Of a stretch of DNA of 64,000 nucleotides, positions 1 to 10,687 are shown piece after piece. Numbering within the stretch: position 1 is the stretch's first letter; the number at the start of each line of letters is the position of its first letter. The translations under genes and the position numbers were made by a program. The notes beneath the pieces are model-generated. The model was not told the DNA's origin, ran no database searches, and saw nothing but the letters and a program-made list of their open reading frames with translations. The stretch comes from Dreissena polymorpha (Eukaryota > Mollusca > Bivalvia > Myida > Dreissenidae), in contig NC_068357.1 of NCBI RefSeq assembly GCF_020536995.1, positions 63,474,721 to 63,538,720 on the forward strand. The letters run 5' to 3'.

Positions 1-446
1 AAGGTGCATGTACATATGAAGTTGCAAAGTTGTACGTGGAAGCACTGTGATGTTAGAGGCAAAGTTAAAGTTTTGTATTAGAGGTCACAGTGACATTGAC
101 CTTTGACCTAGTGACCCAAAAATGGGTGAGGCATGTAGAACTCATCAAAGTGCATGTACATATGAAGTTTCAAAGTTGTAGGTGGAAGCACTATGATGTT
201 AGAGGCAAAATTAAAGTTTTATATTAGAGGTCACACTGAACTTGACCTTTGACCTAGTGACCCAACAATGGGTGTGGCGTGTAGAACTCATCAAGGTGCA
301 TGTACATATGAAGTTTCAAAGTTGTAGGTGGAAGCACTTTAATTTAAGAGCCAGTGTAAAGGTTTAAGCACGACGGCGGACGTCGGACTGCGAACGACGA
401 AGAGGCTATGACAATACCTCGGAGTTTTCTCCGAAAACAGCCGAGC
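1..446 (+). mobile_element. Helentron/HINE-like repeat, family A, 3' part
   Basis: Three tandem units repeat at exactly 146 bp (starts 1, 147 and 293), each with a CATGTACATATGAAGTT block and an AGGTCA-type block. A terminal module follows: a hairpin arm pair (CGGAG/CTCCG) and the subterminal motif CAGCCGAGC, directly before TAA. The same module in reverse closes the copy at 19321-19895, whose other end carries the inverse motif GCTCGGCTG. The left end lies outside the window. No coding capacity is visible. Assignment to Helentron-associated non-autonomous elements rests on architecture only: short subterminal inverted repeats, tandem core, terminal hairpin. Confidence 0.6.
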
Positions 447-711
447 TAATAATACAATCTTAAGGTCACCTAAAGTCAAAAGGCAACTTATGAATACAGG
501 CGCAGTTCACCAAAAATGTAAAAGTTGTCCCAATATTACGTAGCATAAAGATGTATAACTTATCATGTTTCTTTAAACATGTAGTGCAATAATATACAAC
601 TTATATTTTAATAAAAACAGCCAGATTAATGACAACTAGATGTACATAATGTAGTATCAGTATAAAGCCATTGCTTGATTTTGACTGGCCGCCTGTCATT
701 TGAAAGCCATA

Positions 712-2883
712 TTATCTTGTTCCGTCACTTTTCGTCACTGAAAAACTGACCGATTTTAGGGACCACTTCAGATAAAATATTTTTTTAGTGTTTGTGACTT
801 TTGGTAGTCCCTCATTGTTTTTAGCAATGAAAGTATCCCTAAAGTCATCCTCTCCGGAACTAGAAAATATGGCTTTTAAATCACACAAGGCCAGTCCATA
901 TCCCGCAATGTTTTCAGCTGTTGGTCGCTTTAGAGTTCCTCTATGCAACAGCACGTCTAATAATCTAATGTTCTTTGCCTTTAAGGCTTTTATGACTTAA
1001 ACAAACTGAATTATGGATTGCAGTAACAGTAAAGATGTGGGCCATATTGTCAGTAATTTTACATGTTTTAAGCAAAGATCCCAGTGCTTCAACATCACAG
1101 GAGCACTGTGGGCGTTGCAGGTTGCCTGGAGAACACGTTCACTAGATCTTCCTGTTTGTGTGACTGTCCAGGATACGATTTTTGAAAACCGGCAAAGAAT
1201 CGAGAAAAATGCTTACACAATTACAAAACGTTTCAAAACAGTGTGTGTTGAGCAATGCACTAACCAAAACCGGATTATCAAACCTGCGCCCATTATGAGC
1301 AACAAAAATGGCTCTGAAAAACTTTGCAAGCCACATTATACAATCATGAAGAGAAGTTTTAATTGATACACTATCAACACTTCCACCATTTACACGCATT
1401 ATGCCATGATTATCAACAGAGATGCCAATCACTTTCTGAGCTTCGGAAGAAATTGGCACTGTTGTCTTCACATATGTCGAGAACTTAAAACCCGTCTTCC
1501 AATGCACAGCAGCAATCTGAGTAATATCAGGCATTACTGTACCTCGCACTGAAATACAAAATTAAATTCACACAATACTTATTTCATGAATTTTATAATT
1601 CCCCTTTAAGTTTCATCCTGACGCCTTATATAATCGTTGGTTATGAGAAAAATCAATTTTCAGCACAACAAGCACATTACATATTGACGCGTCGTTGAAC
1701 TCAAATTATCGCTTGTGAAAAGAATTCACCATTTGTATGAATAGCTCAGAATTTTAATATACCTATGCTCCTTCATAAGATTTATTACTAAAAGTAATGA
1801 ATTTATTTTTAAAAATTGTAATATTTGGAATAGCTTTTAATATTTATAATAACAATAAAAAATATTTTTAATAATGTGCCTGCCCTGGGGTTCTAACCAA
1901 AAATCTTTAAACAAAAATGTAATTTTACCAAACTATGAACACAGTGCCTTTAATAAAACAATTATTTTTAATATGATTCATGTTCATCTGGAATAGGAAA
2001 TAAAAAGACAGTTGATGAGAAAAAATACTAAAATTTGGCACCAGAATAGTCAATAACATAGTATTAAAAGTTAGTTTTACACTTACTCCATTTCTTTCTC
2101 ATAAGCATCAATGGCAGCCTTGTTAGACGACGCAGTTGAGATTTTCTTGATGGCCTCCCCAGCACGAGCCTCCATCTTCTTAAGATTTCTATTTGCAATG
2201 AGCGTTATGTTTAGAGTAATAAGGAAGTTATTTACATTCACCGGCCTGTCCAAACTGACTTTTATTGCTGAAAAGAGAATTGAAAATGATAAGAACATGA
2301 AAACGAAATAAGGCCGTAGTTACTTAATAATGACGTCACAATGTATTTTCATAGAATCCATTCGTATCATCATTACATTATTAAATTAATTGAATGAGCA
2401 ATTGATTGGATTTAACAACACAAATGCGAAACTAAATTTGAAAACTAAATATGATGGACACCGGAATGTTTCCTTAAATATTACACGATAAACAAATAGT
2501 CACTGGGAATGACACTTGGAATTTTAAGGGGTCTGAAAATGTGTAAGAAGTCCAAAGATCAATGGCATACCCTGTTCCAAGCTTGGTATTTACGTCAAAG
2601 CATGGCATTCCCTAGTCCATATAAACGGACTCCCAGAGCCTTTGATAATTTTTGCTATGGCGGCTCTGGGAGACCATATGCACCCCTTCTTTTACATGGG
2701 TGCAGTTCAGCGCACGGAATCCGTGCGCTTCACTTAACAGACGTCGTTCTAGACAAATTGAGGAAAATAATGAATAAACTTCATAAACATGTTAAATTTA
2801 CCTGAATGCAACCTACGGATGTTATCCTTTGCATGCACCCTATAAAACACGACGATGTTTCAACACACTTTTCTCGCTGACAT
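712..2883 (-). pseudogene. DEDDh (TREX/PML-like) exonuclease gene, degenerate
   Basis: Read on the minus strand. A possible first exon at 2883-2802 encodes a peptide containing RVHAKDNIRRLHS and ends in phase 1 at a GTAAAT donor. Exon 2 (2267-2087) has a good acceptor (TTCTCTTTTCAG) and donor (GGA/GTAAGT), starts in the matching phase and encodes DRPVNVNNFLITLN. A third exon from 1548 follows a TTTGTATTTCAG acceptor and carries ITQIAAVHWKTG, VAHNGRRFD (ExoII) and DSLPVFK. Further on come an ExoIII-like NAHSAP..DVEAL stretch and a C-terminal piece (YGLALCDLKAIF). ExoI (DxE) is missing. The reading is broken: a TGA in exon 1, a phase mismatch into exon 3, and a frameshift plus TAG between 1142 and 954. 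The family would degrade single-stranded DNA or RNA ends; this copy is probably dead. Fold identification is moderately sure and exon linkage is inference. Confidence 0.5.
2626..2730. repeat. Small fold-back sequences
   Basis: Two inverted repeats lie close together: ACTCCCAGAGCC at 2629-2640 pairs with GGCTCTGGGAG about 25 bp on, and AGCGCACGGA/TCCGTGCGCT at about 2709-2729 is a near-perfect palindrome with one central base. They could be the remnant of a small palindromic transposon; no flanking duplication was identified. Confidence 0.3.
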
Positions 2884-3059
2884 GTTTATGTTTGAATTTG
2901 AAACAGTGTATTCTGTATCGAATACTACATCGTTATCGACTTTATAGGCTGGAGCACATAACCCGACGTGCAAAATATTGGTGTACTGCGACCTAACCAA
3001 TATTGGGTCAATTTTCCAATATGGCGGATACAGCGTACAAAACAAAACCGAAGTCAATA

Positions 3060-3500
3060 AAAATCAATTATTTCTTGCTTTAATGGTACCATTTTGATGA
3101 GTTTGTGGTTTAGATAGGTAAACTTTAATAAGTTCTTGCAGTTTCAGTGTTCCTTGACACTTGCAATGTTGATAACATTTTTGCACCCATGGACAAGAGA
3201 GAGCGCATTGCAACTCTAAGCAGCCCATTGGGCTATAAAGCTTAGAGTTGAATTATTGCAACTAGGCATTCCCCTGATCTTGAGATGGTGCTGCTTTCCA
3301 TAAGCAACACGGTTGACTTTTCTACAGTAAGGGTTTTCACAAACAACGTACAAATAACCACTGAGGCCATTTTGTAGTTCGCCAACAATGTTATATATTG
3401 TCAAAGGAATGGGACACCGATTACAAAACTGACCATACTGTAATTTGTTTAGCAAAACCTCCAGCTCAACGAGTAAATCAATCTTCTTCCATCCCCACAC
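3060..3500 (-). mobile_element. Mutator-like transposase N-terminal domain relic
   Basis: The minus-strand ORF 3500-3216 has the arrangement of the Mutator-like domain common in invertebrate transposons: a CNRCPIPL zinc pair, GELQNGLSGYLYVVC, a second cysteine in NPYC, then YGKQHHLKIRGMPS. Downstream, other frames still show the next conserved stretch (MLSTLQV), so at least two frameshifts separate the pieces. Only about 150 residues of the domain are present, without the DDE core. It abuts the 5' region of the first LINE. A plain DNA transposon fossil; family assignment is from motif memory. Confidence 0.5.
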
Positions 3501-3681
3501 CCACTCTTTGTGCGCATGCGTGAAGTAATGGCGGTGTTTTAAAATGTGGGAAGAAAATAAAATGAAAAAAGTGGAATAAACAGTGTTCTAGTGACGTTAT
3601 TGAACAGTAAACATTCGGAGAAATACAGTGATAAAACGTTTCTACTTCGTAAATTTTCTGTGTTGTGTAATTGTGGATTTA

Positions 3682-4919
3682 ATGCGAAAACGCAAAAAAA
3701 GCGGGATTTCACCTCCTGACCAGGTAAAGCCTCAACCAAAACAGAGTCGGAAAAAGAACATGGCAGATGGTGGGTGCACAGCAGATTTGAGTGGGCTCAC
3801 TCAATAGCCGCAGCAACAGCAGCAGCAACAGCAGCAGCAGCATACAAGTGGTCAAGTCCCACAAGGTTTGGCGGTTTTTCAGTATTCACCAAGTAACCCG
3901 GCCCCACCCAATTGGCAGTGCGCTACACCTATAAATAGCCAATGTCCGCCATACTATAACCAGTTTTGGCAATCGCCTGCTAATACTCCTAATAATCATA
4001 CGAGCAGAGTGAACAATGGAAATTCTTATTTCGCGAATAATGGCCAGAACACGATTGACGTTCTGAAAAAGTTGCTAAACAGGCTTGACAATATTGACAA
4101 GAAACTGGGTCAATTAGACTTAATCACCGCTAAAATTACAAATATCACGGAAAGATTAACCTGTATCGAGAAAAGGTGCGAGGATATCGAAAAAGCCAGA
4201 ATTTTCTCGCTGATAACTATGAAACCGTATCAAAAACAGCCGAAGGTAACAAAACCAACATAATAAACATTAAACGTGACCTAAAAACTATGGCAGATGA
4301 AAATTTAAACATAAAACAAACAAACAATTCCCTGAAGGAAGACGTGATTGACATAAATTGCCGATCAATGAGGGCCAACCTATTATTTTTCGGAATCACG
4401 GAAGTGGTTGACAATAACCAGCCATCAATCGGTACAACAGTCAATGCATCGGGTGGTACTCAAACAGCTTCCGGTGAGCCGCTCGATGCTTCCGGTGACA
4501 CGCCGCACGCAGCGATGGGAAGTGCCACATATGAACGCTCTCGAGCTGAAGACTGCGTTTCAAAAGTGCTACGGTTCTGTCGTGAACACTTACAGATTAC
4601 GGATCCGGAGAGTGTGATTCAGATCGACCGGGCACACAGAATCGGGAGATACCAACGAAATAAAGTAAGGCCCATAGTCGCAAAGTTCAAAGATACCCAG
4701 TCAATTATGTGCATCAAGAACGCGCTTAGGCGTGTAGACCTGCGTCGGACACCATACAACGTGACTGACCAATACCCCGCGGAAGTTCTGGAGCGCCGGA
4801 AGTACCTCGTTGGCCAGATGATGCAAGCCAGGCGTGATGGGAAGCGCGCCGTCCTTCTCCGCGATAAACTGTTCATCGATGGTCGTCCGTTTGTCCCGAC
4901 CTCTACGCCGCCGCAGTAG
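3682..4919 (+). CDS. LINE 1 ORF1 (RNA-binding, coiled-coil), degraded
   Basis: The start at 3682 gives a basic N-terminus (RKRKKSG), a Gln run from a (CAG/CAA) stretch at 3808-3843, and a Pro/Asn-rich segment. A heptad-like coiled coil follows (LLNRLDNIDKKLGQLD). The C-terminal half has the LINE ORF1 RRM/CTD pattern: NLLFFGITEV, IDRAHRIGRY, RPIVAKF. There is an in-frame TAG just before the Gln run, and a frameshift near 4180-4200 where the two frames overlap. It would coat LINE RNA and assist integration. The last base of the stop is followed directly by the ORF2 frame. Confidence 0.75.
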
Positions 4920-7900
4920 GATTCCGATGAAAAGTATGAACTGAGTTTTTGCTCTTGGAACGTTAATGGACTGAAAAACTGTATTAATGATGAAGATTTT
5001 GTTAACTTTGTTAATCTGTATGATATTGTATTTTGTTGTGAAACTTGGGTAAAGCCTGATAATGAACTCGATCTAGAAGGCTATGAATGTATAAATGTGC
5101 CTCGTTATCTTGATAACAGCTCGTTCTGTTAACGCGGACATGGTGGAATTTGTCTGTTTCATAAATCTTTTTTGAAAGAATGTATTTCAGTAATAGAAAC
5201 TGACAATCAGGGTGCTATATGGATTAAATTAGATAGCTCATTTGTTCATACCTCTGTTGATGTTTACATATGTTTTATTTATATTCCTCCACATAACTCT
5301 ATTTATTTTAATTTGCATAGCGAGGGATTTTTCGAATATTTAGAACGAACTGTCTGTCATTATTCGTCATTAGGCTTAACGTCTATTATCGGTGATTTAA
5401 ACGCACGTTGTGATAATAAATCCGATTATTTACAGGCGGATGAACAGTTACCTGTATTTATTAACACTTTAGATAACAATGACATTTGTACGAATTATTT
5501 ACCCGAGCGATTTTGCAACGACACAATCGTAAATTCGTCTGGAAATATGTAAATCGATTTATGCTTAAATTCCGATCTGCGAATTGTTAACGGGCGTTGG
5601 GGATTTGATGCGGGGATAGGTGATTACACGTTTATGACGGCTAACGGTAGTAGTACTATCGACTACGTACTGGCGCACCAAGAGTTGTTCTCCTTCATTA
5701 GTAACTTTGTTGTGCATGAATACTTTTCATTCTCCCCACATGCACCTATTGAAATATCTTTCAACTTCAATGTTGATAAAGCGTCTATTGGGGACGAGAA
5801 ATTTACAATAAAAAAATGAATTGGTGTTACGACGATGATAAGTCTAACACATATTTAACAAGTATGCAAAACAATTTACCCGAATATGATCGCATTGTCG
5901 ATAATATAATTAGCAGTAATTTGAATATTGACATAGGTATTGAGAATTTCGCGACATTATTGTATGACTGTGCATTTAATGCATATGGTCAAACGAGAAC
6001 ATATTTTAATTCTAAGAAAACACCTGGACGGAAATATAATAGCCCATGGTTTAACAACGAGTGTAAAGTTGCGCGTCGTAGCTACATGCGGGCCAAACGA
6101 TTATTTTACGATGATCGCTCAACTGATAATCGGGCAGTATTTTTAACATCGAAGACGCAATATAATAAAACAAAAAGACACGCTAAGCGTTCATTTAACA
6201 TGCGACAACGAGAACATTTTCGCACATATGCCAAGTCACAACCTCAAAAGTTTTGGAATGAAATAAAAAAGATAAATAACCGGCGAATTGATAGTGATAT
6301 TACTCCGGACACATTTTTTGAACATTTTAAGAATTTATTTTCAAGCGATGATGTTTTTTCTAATGTCACGGTTGAAGAAGATTCATCAAACTTATTAGAT
6401 AGTGCCATTGTTTCCGCGGAGTTCCTTGATAGCGACTTCACAATTGAAGAAGTAATGAATGCAATAGGGGATATTAAACGGGGGAAAAGCGGTGGTTTTG
6501 ACCAACTTATTCCTGAGATTTTTATTGATTGTAAAGAGATTATATCTCCTGTCCAATTTAAATTGTTTAATTATATTTACAGTACAAGTTCATATCCATA
6601 TTCATGGTCTTTAGGCGTTATTGTTCCCGTGCCTAAGAAAGGAGATAAGAACGATGTCAATAACTACAGGGGGATAACTCTTACTAGTATTTTTTCCAAA
6701 ATATTTTCCATATTGCTAGACAGAAGAGTACGTATTTGGCTTGAAAACAATAATAAACTTAGTGATTTTCAATTTGGTTTTAGAAACGATAAGAGTACTA
6801 TAAATTGTATTTTTGTGCTAAATGCAGTGATAAATAGAGTAGTTTATCGAGAAAACCGGCAGCTGTATTGTGCCTTTGTTGATTTTAAAAAAGCTTTCGA
6901 TCTCGTTTATAGGAACGGAATTTTGTACAAACTGCTGCAGCATAACATATCATCTAAATTTGTTAAAATGATTAAATCAATATATGGTTGTGTTAAATCA
7001 TGCGTTAAGACAAGTAATGTAAGTAGTGGTTCGTGTACACTGTGTAGTAGCACACGTGTAGAAAATCAGTGTAATCACACATTTAAAACAGGCTATTCTC
7101 TTTCAGAATTCTTTGATAGTCATTCTGGTGTAAAACAGGGTGAGCCTTTATCACCATTATTATTTATATTGTTCGTAAATGATATATATGACTATTTGTA
7201 TAATGATTCTACTGAATATGTAAATGTCGACAACATAAAATTATTCTCGCTGCTATTTGCTGACGATAACGCTCTATTTTCTTACTCAGCAACTGGACTC
7301 CAGCGTCTTTTAGATAGGTTGCATGAATATTGCAGCGAATGGGGTATATCTGTGAACACAAGCAAGACTGTTGTTATGGTTTTTAATAAAGGCAGTAGAA
7401 TTAAAAATATTGATGTTAAATATAATGATATTAAGCTCGAGGTAGTAAATAAGTTTACTTATCTCGGTGTGACATTGTCCTCAAACGGCAATTTTTTAAA
7501 AGCGCAGAAAGCCTTATCGAAACAAGCATCTAGAGCATTGTTTTCCTTAAATAAACTTTTTTCTAAATTTCATTCAGTGTTGCTGACAAAATACGTGTTT
7601 TTGATGCTATGATATTGCCAATATTGACCTACGGTACTGAGATTTGGGGATTTCATCCCAGCCCGGACATAGAGAAAGTCCATCTAAAATTCCTTAAACA
7701 GGCATTGTCTATTCGACCACAAACTACGTCTGCCGCAGTGTATGGCGAGCTGGGTCGTTTTCCTTTAGAGTGTATAAAAAAGATGCGTATCATTAAATTT
7801 TGGTTCAAAATAAAGCAGAAACCAGATTCCTTACTTAATAAATTGTTGCTAGATTTCGATGATGTTAATTCGCATATTACTAACTGGGGTATTAAACTCA

Positions 7901-8376
7901 AGATATTGCTCCAGGATTTAGGATTACCTTTTTTGTATTATAAATCTGATATAACCACTAGTGATGTTAATTGTATTTGTCAGCGTATAAAGGATAGCAG
8001 TTTACAAACATGGGTTAGTGATATTGATAACTTGCCTAAACTTGATACGTATCGTTTATTCAAATCAAATTTTGATTTTGAAAACTATTTAGATACTGTG
8101 GTAAACGATAGGGATAGAATCTGTTTGACTAGACTTCGCTGTTCTGCACACTCACTATTCATTGAAGAAGGTAGATATAGAAATATTCAAAGAAATGACC
8201 GAGTATGTACAAGATGTAATATGGGTGTAATTGAGAATGAATACCATTTTTTGTTAATTTGTCCATTGTATAGAGATTTAAGAAAACTATTGTTACCTAA
8301 ATATTATCTACGCTGGTCTTCTATTATAAAATTTAAGCAACTGATGTCTACTTCGAATAAAAAAAACATTAATTAA
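4920..8376 (+). CDS. LINE 1 ORF2 (APE endonuclease, RT, zinc knuckle), degraded
   Basis: The endonuclease (4920-5819) shows SWNVNGL, CETW, GDLNAR, STIDYVL and SPHAPIE, the usual Asn/Glu/Asp/His catalytic set. The RT (from 5816) shows RGKSGGFDQLIPE, NNYRGITLTSIFSK, FVDFKKAFD, GVKQGEPLSPLLF and FADDNALF, so the catalytic DD pair is kept. The C-terminal part (7609-8376) ends with a C-x2-C...H...C knuckle (CTRCNMG...HFLLICP). Stops lie at about 5131 and 5550, and frameshifts near 5815 (an A run) and 7610. It would nick target DNA and prime reverse transcription there. Confidence 0.85.
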
Positions 8377-8812
8377 CTTGGCTAAATTTACTAGAATGAA
8401 ATTTAATTTAAGATCTAGTCGCAATAAGTATTATGTATGTATAAAGGTATATTGTTTATTGTTGTTTTGTGTTTTTGTCAACATTCGCGCAACCATTAAT
8501 CAGTATTTCATGTCCATCATATACACCATACTTTTCATCACAATTGTTGTATATGCATTTATTCACACCGTCATTACATGTATTATGTATGTTGTTTGGC
8601 TATGTACAAATGTATTTGCCAATAAAATTGACTGACTGACTGACTTCTGCTTACTGTGTTCATGATGAACATATTTAATCTTGGCGCGAACGGTCGTAAT
8701 TTTCAAGTGGGAAAGAAATTTTGGATTATTTAATTAAATCTAAACGTCTTATAGCGATATTATAGTGTTTTTATGTGCAAATGTGTGCTTTATCAAAATG
8801 TGATATTGAACG

Positions 8813-9760
8813 ATGACAAGAACGCGAGATAAAAAGGGGAAAGAAAGAAACAGTAGTGACAATGAACCAAATAACCGGAAAATATGTAAACAAAGAGGCC
8901 CGTCTGGGGAGTCAGCAAACGCGTCGGTTAGCGAAGTTTTACACTGGACTAACTCTGTGCTTTATGGTGAGAATAATCTAGAAAGTAGTGTATTTAAACA
9001 GTTTTGTGACAGTGCTGCAATGGCGGAAAATAATGCTGAACCAACAATCCGGGACTTAATGACACTCATGAAAAATGTAAGTGATCGCCTTGAATCTGTA
9101 GAAAAGAAAATGGGCGGCATAGACTCTATCGAGAAGAAAATGTGTAACATGGAGAAAGATTTGAATTAACTTTGGGTTGCTCTAGAAGATCGAGTAAGGA
9201 AGGTAGATGAGCGCGTTACACGTATAGAGGACAAGGTGGACGGGGCGGACATCCACGCGGCGCAGCTGTCGGAGCGGGTACAGGAGCTGGAGAAGCAGAG
9301 GGATACCCTGCGTGACAACGTAACATACCTACAGTCGCAGTCAATGCGCAACAATCTAATATTCACGGGGGTATCGGAGGACAATTCGAATGGAAGCGAG
9401 CCACCGGAAACAAAAGCGAAGAGGCTTCGCCAGCACCTCCATGACGCCTGTAAGGTAGCTCGTGACGTTGCGGACTCCATAAAGTTCGAAAGGGTGCACC
9501 GTTCGCCGGGTTCACCAATTTCTGGCAAGGTCAAAAATATAGTGGCAAAATTTACATATTTCAGGGACAGGGAGAGCGTTCAAAAGTGCTGGAAAGAGTT
9601 AGATGGGACTGTGCACCGTGTTTTCGAACAATTTCCACAGGACGTCATCGAAAAACGGCGTAAATTAGTGCCTAAGATGAAGGAGGCAAGGCGACAGGGT
9701 AAGCGTGCGTACCTGGTATTCGATACTCTTTACTTCGACGGAAACGCGGTGCGAGCGTAG
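8813..9760 (+). CDS. LINE 2 ORF1 (coiled-coil RNA-binding protein)
   Basis: About 315 codons in a single frame from ATG 8813, broken only by one TAA near 9167. The N-terminus is basic (TRTRDKKGKERNSS). A long coiled coil follows (VSDRLESVEKKMGGIDSI, then LEDRVRKVDERVTRIEDK). The C-terminal domain has NLIFTGVSED, FERVHRSPG, IVAKFTYFRDRE and ARRQGKRAYLVFD, matching the LINE 1 ORF1 order. GC content and codon use rise in the second half (9230-9760) compared with the AT-rich ORF2, as in LINE 1. Confidence 0.75.
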
Positions 9761-9762
9761 GG

Positions 9763-10687
9763 GCACGAAGGCAGTGAGATATCCATACTATCATGGAATG
9801 TACATGGACTGAGTGAATGTAAAAAATCTAGTGCTGAGTTTGTAAATATTTTATGTTCTTCTGATATATGTTTCTTATTTGAATCATGGACTAATGCTTC
9901 TAGTAACATTACAATCAATGGTTATCAATCTTTTGACTTTTTTAGAAAATTTCATCACAGGAATGCACGGCGATGCAGCGGTGGAATTGTTATCTATTTT
10001 AAAGACCATCTGAAAGATGGCATCGAAATTGTTCGTAACCATCACGACACTATTATTTGGTTAAAAATTAAACATGATTTTTTTAATACTGCTAATGATA
10101 TGTATATATTTGGAAGCTATGTATGGGGAGAAGATTCTGCAGTTTATAATACCATTAACGTGGCTCTTTTTGATATTTTAGAAAATGATGTTTCATATTA
10201 TTCTGAACTTGGTAGTGTCTTTGTTACAGAAGATCTGAATAGTAGAACCAGTAATAAATGTGATTTTATTGTATATGACTCAATTAATAATGTACTTGAC
10301 GATTTTGACTATATACCAGATCACTCCTCAGTTAGGGCCTCTATTGATACAATACACAATAATCATGGGATTAAATTGCTCTATTTATGTAAATCAACCA
10401 CTTTACGTATTGTCAATGGAAGAATTGGTGATAGTTGTAAACAAACATTCTTTTCATGTATCGGTTCATCTGTCATTGATTACTTATTGACCAATGAATG
10501 CAACTTTCCATTGTTATCACAATTTAATGTTGGCGAATTTAACGAGTGGAGTGATCTCTCTCCGTTGCACTTTTCTTTGTTTGGTAATAATTGTCTACCT
10601 AGTTACGAGACCGATGTCAAATATAAATGGGACAGTTCGCGTAGAGATGAATTTCGCTCAAGAATTATTTCGAAACTTCCTATTTTT
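9763..10687 (+). CDS. LINE 2 ORF2, endonuclease part
   Basis: An open frame with the APE endonuclease motifs in order: LSWNVHGL, FESWT, DLNSRTSNKCDF, GSSVIDYLL and SDLSPLHFSLF. The metal-binding Glu and the terminal His are present. The frame runs to the insertion point after KLPIF, where it switches abruptly into the nested element. It continues at 14080 in the same phase. Confidence 0.75.

Larger units (their letters stand above)
3540..8643 (+). mobile_element. LINE 1 (APE-type non-LTR retrotransposon), nearly full length
   Basis: The unit has a 5' region, ORF1 with an RNA-binding/coiled-coil protein, ORF2 with an APE endonuclease, reverse transcriptase and C-terminal zinc knuckle, and a 3' UTR ending in a short (TGAC)n tail at about 8624-8643. 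ORF2 frame begins just after the ORF1 stop. At least six stop or frameshift lesions are visible, so it is inactive. A second, related LINE starts right after the tail. The clade is not certain; a jockey/CR1/L2-group or Tx1-like member is possible. Confidence 0.85.

Noticed and set aside
4217-4876. Minus-strand ORFs over LINE ORF1
   Set aside because: Antisense to a clear LINE protein, with no independent support.
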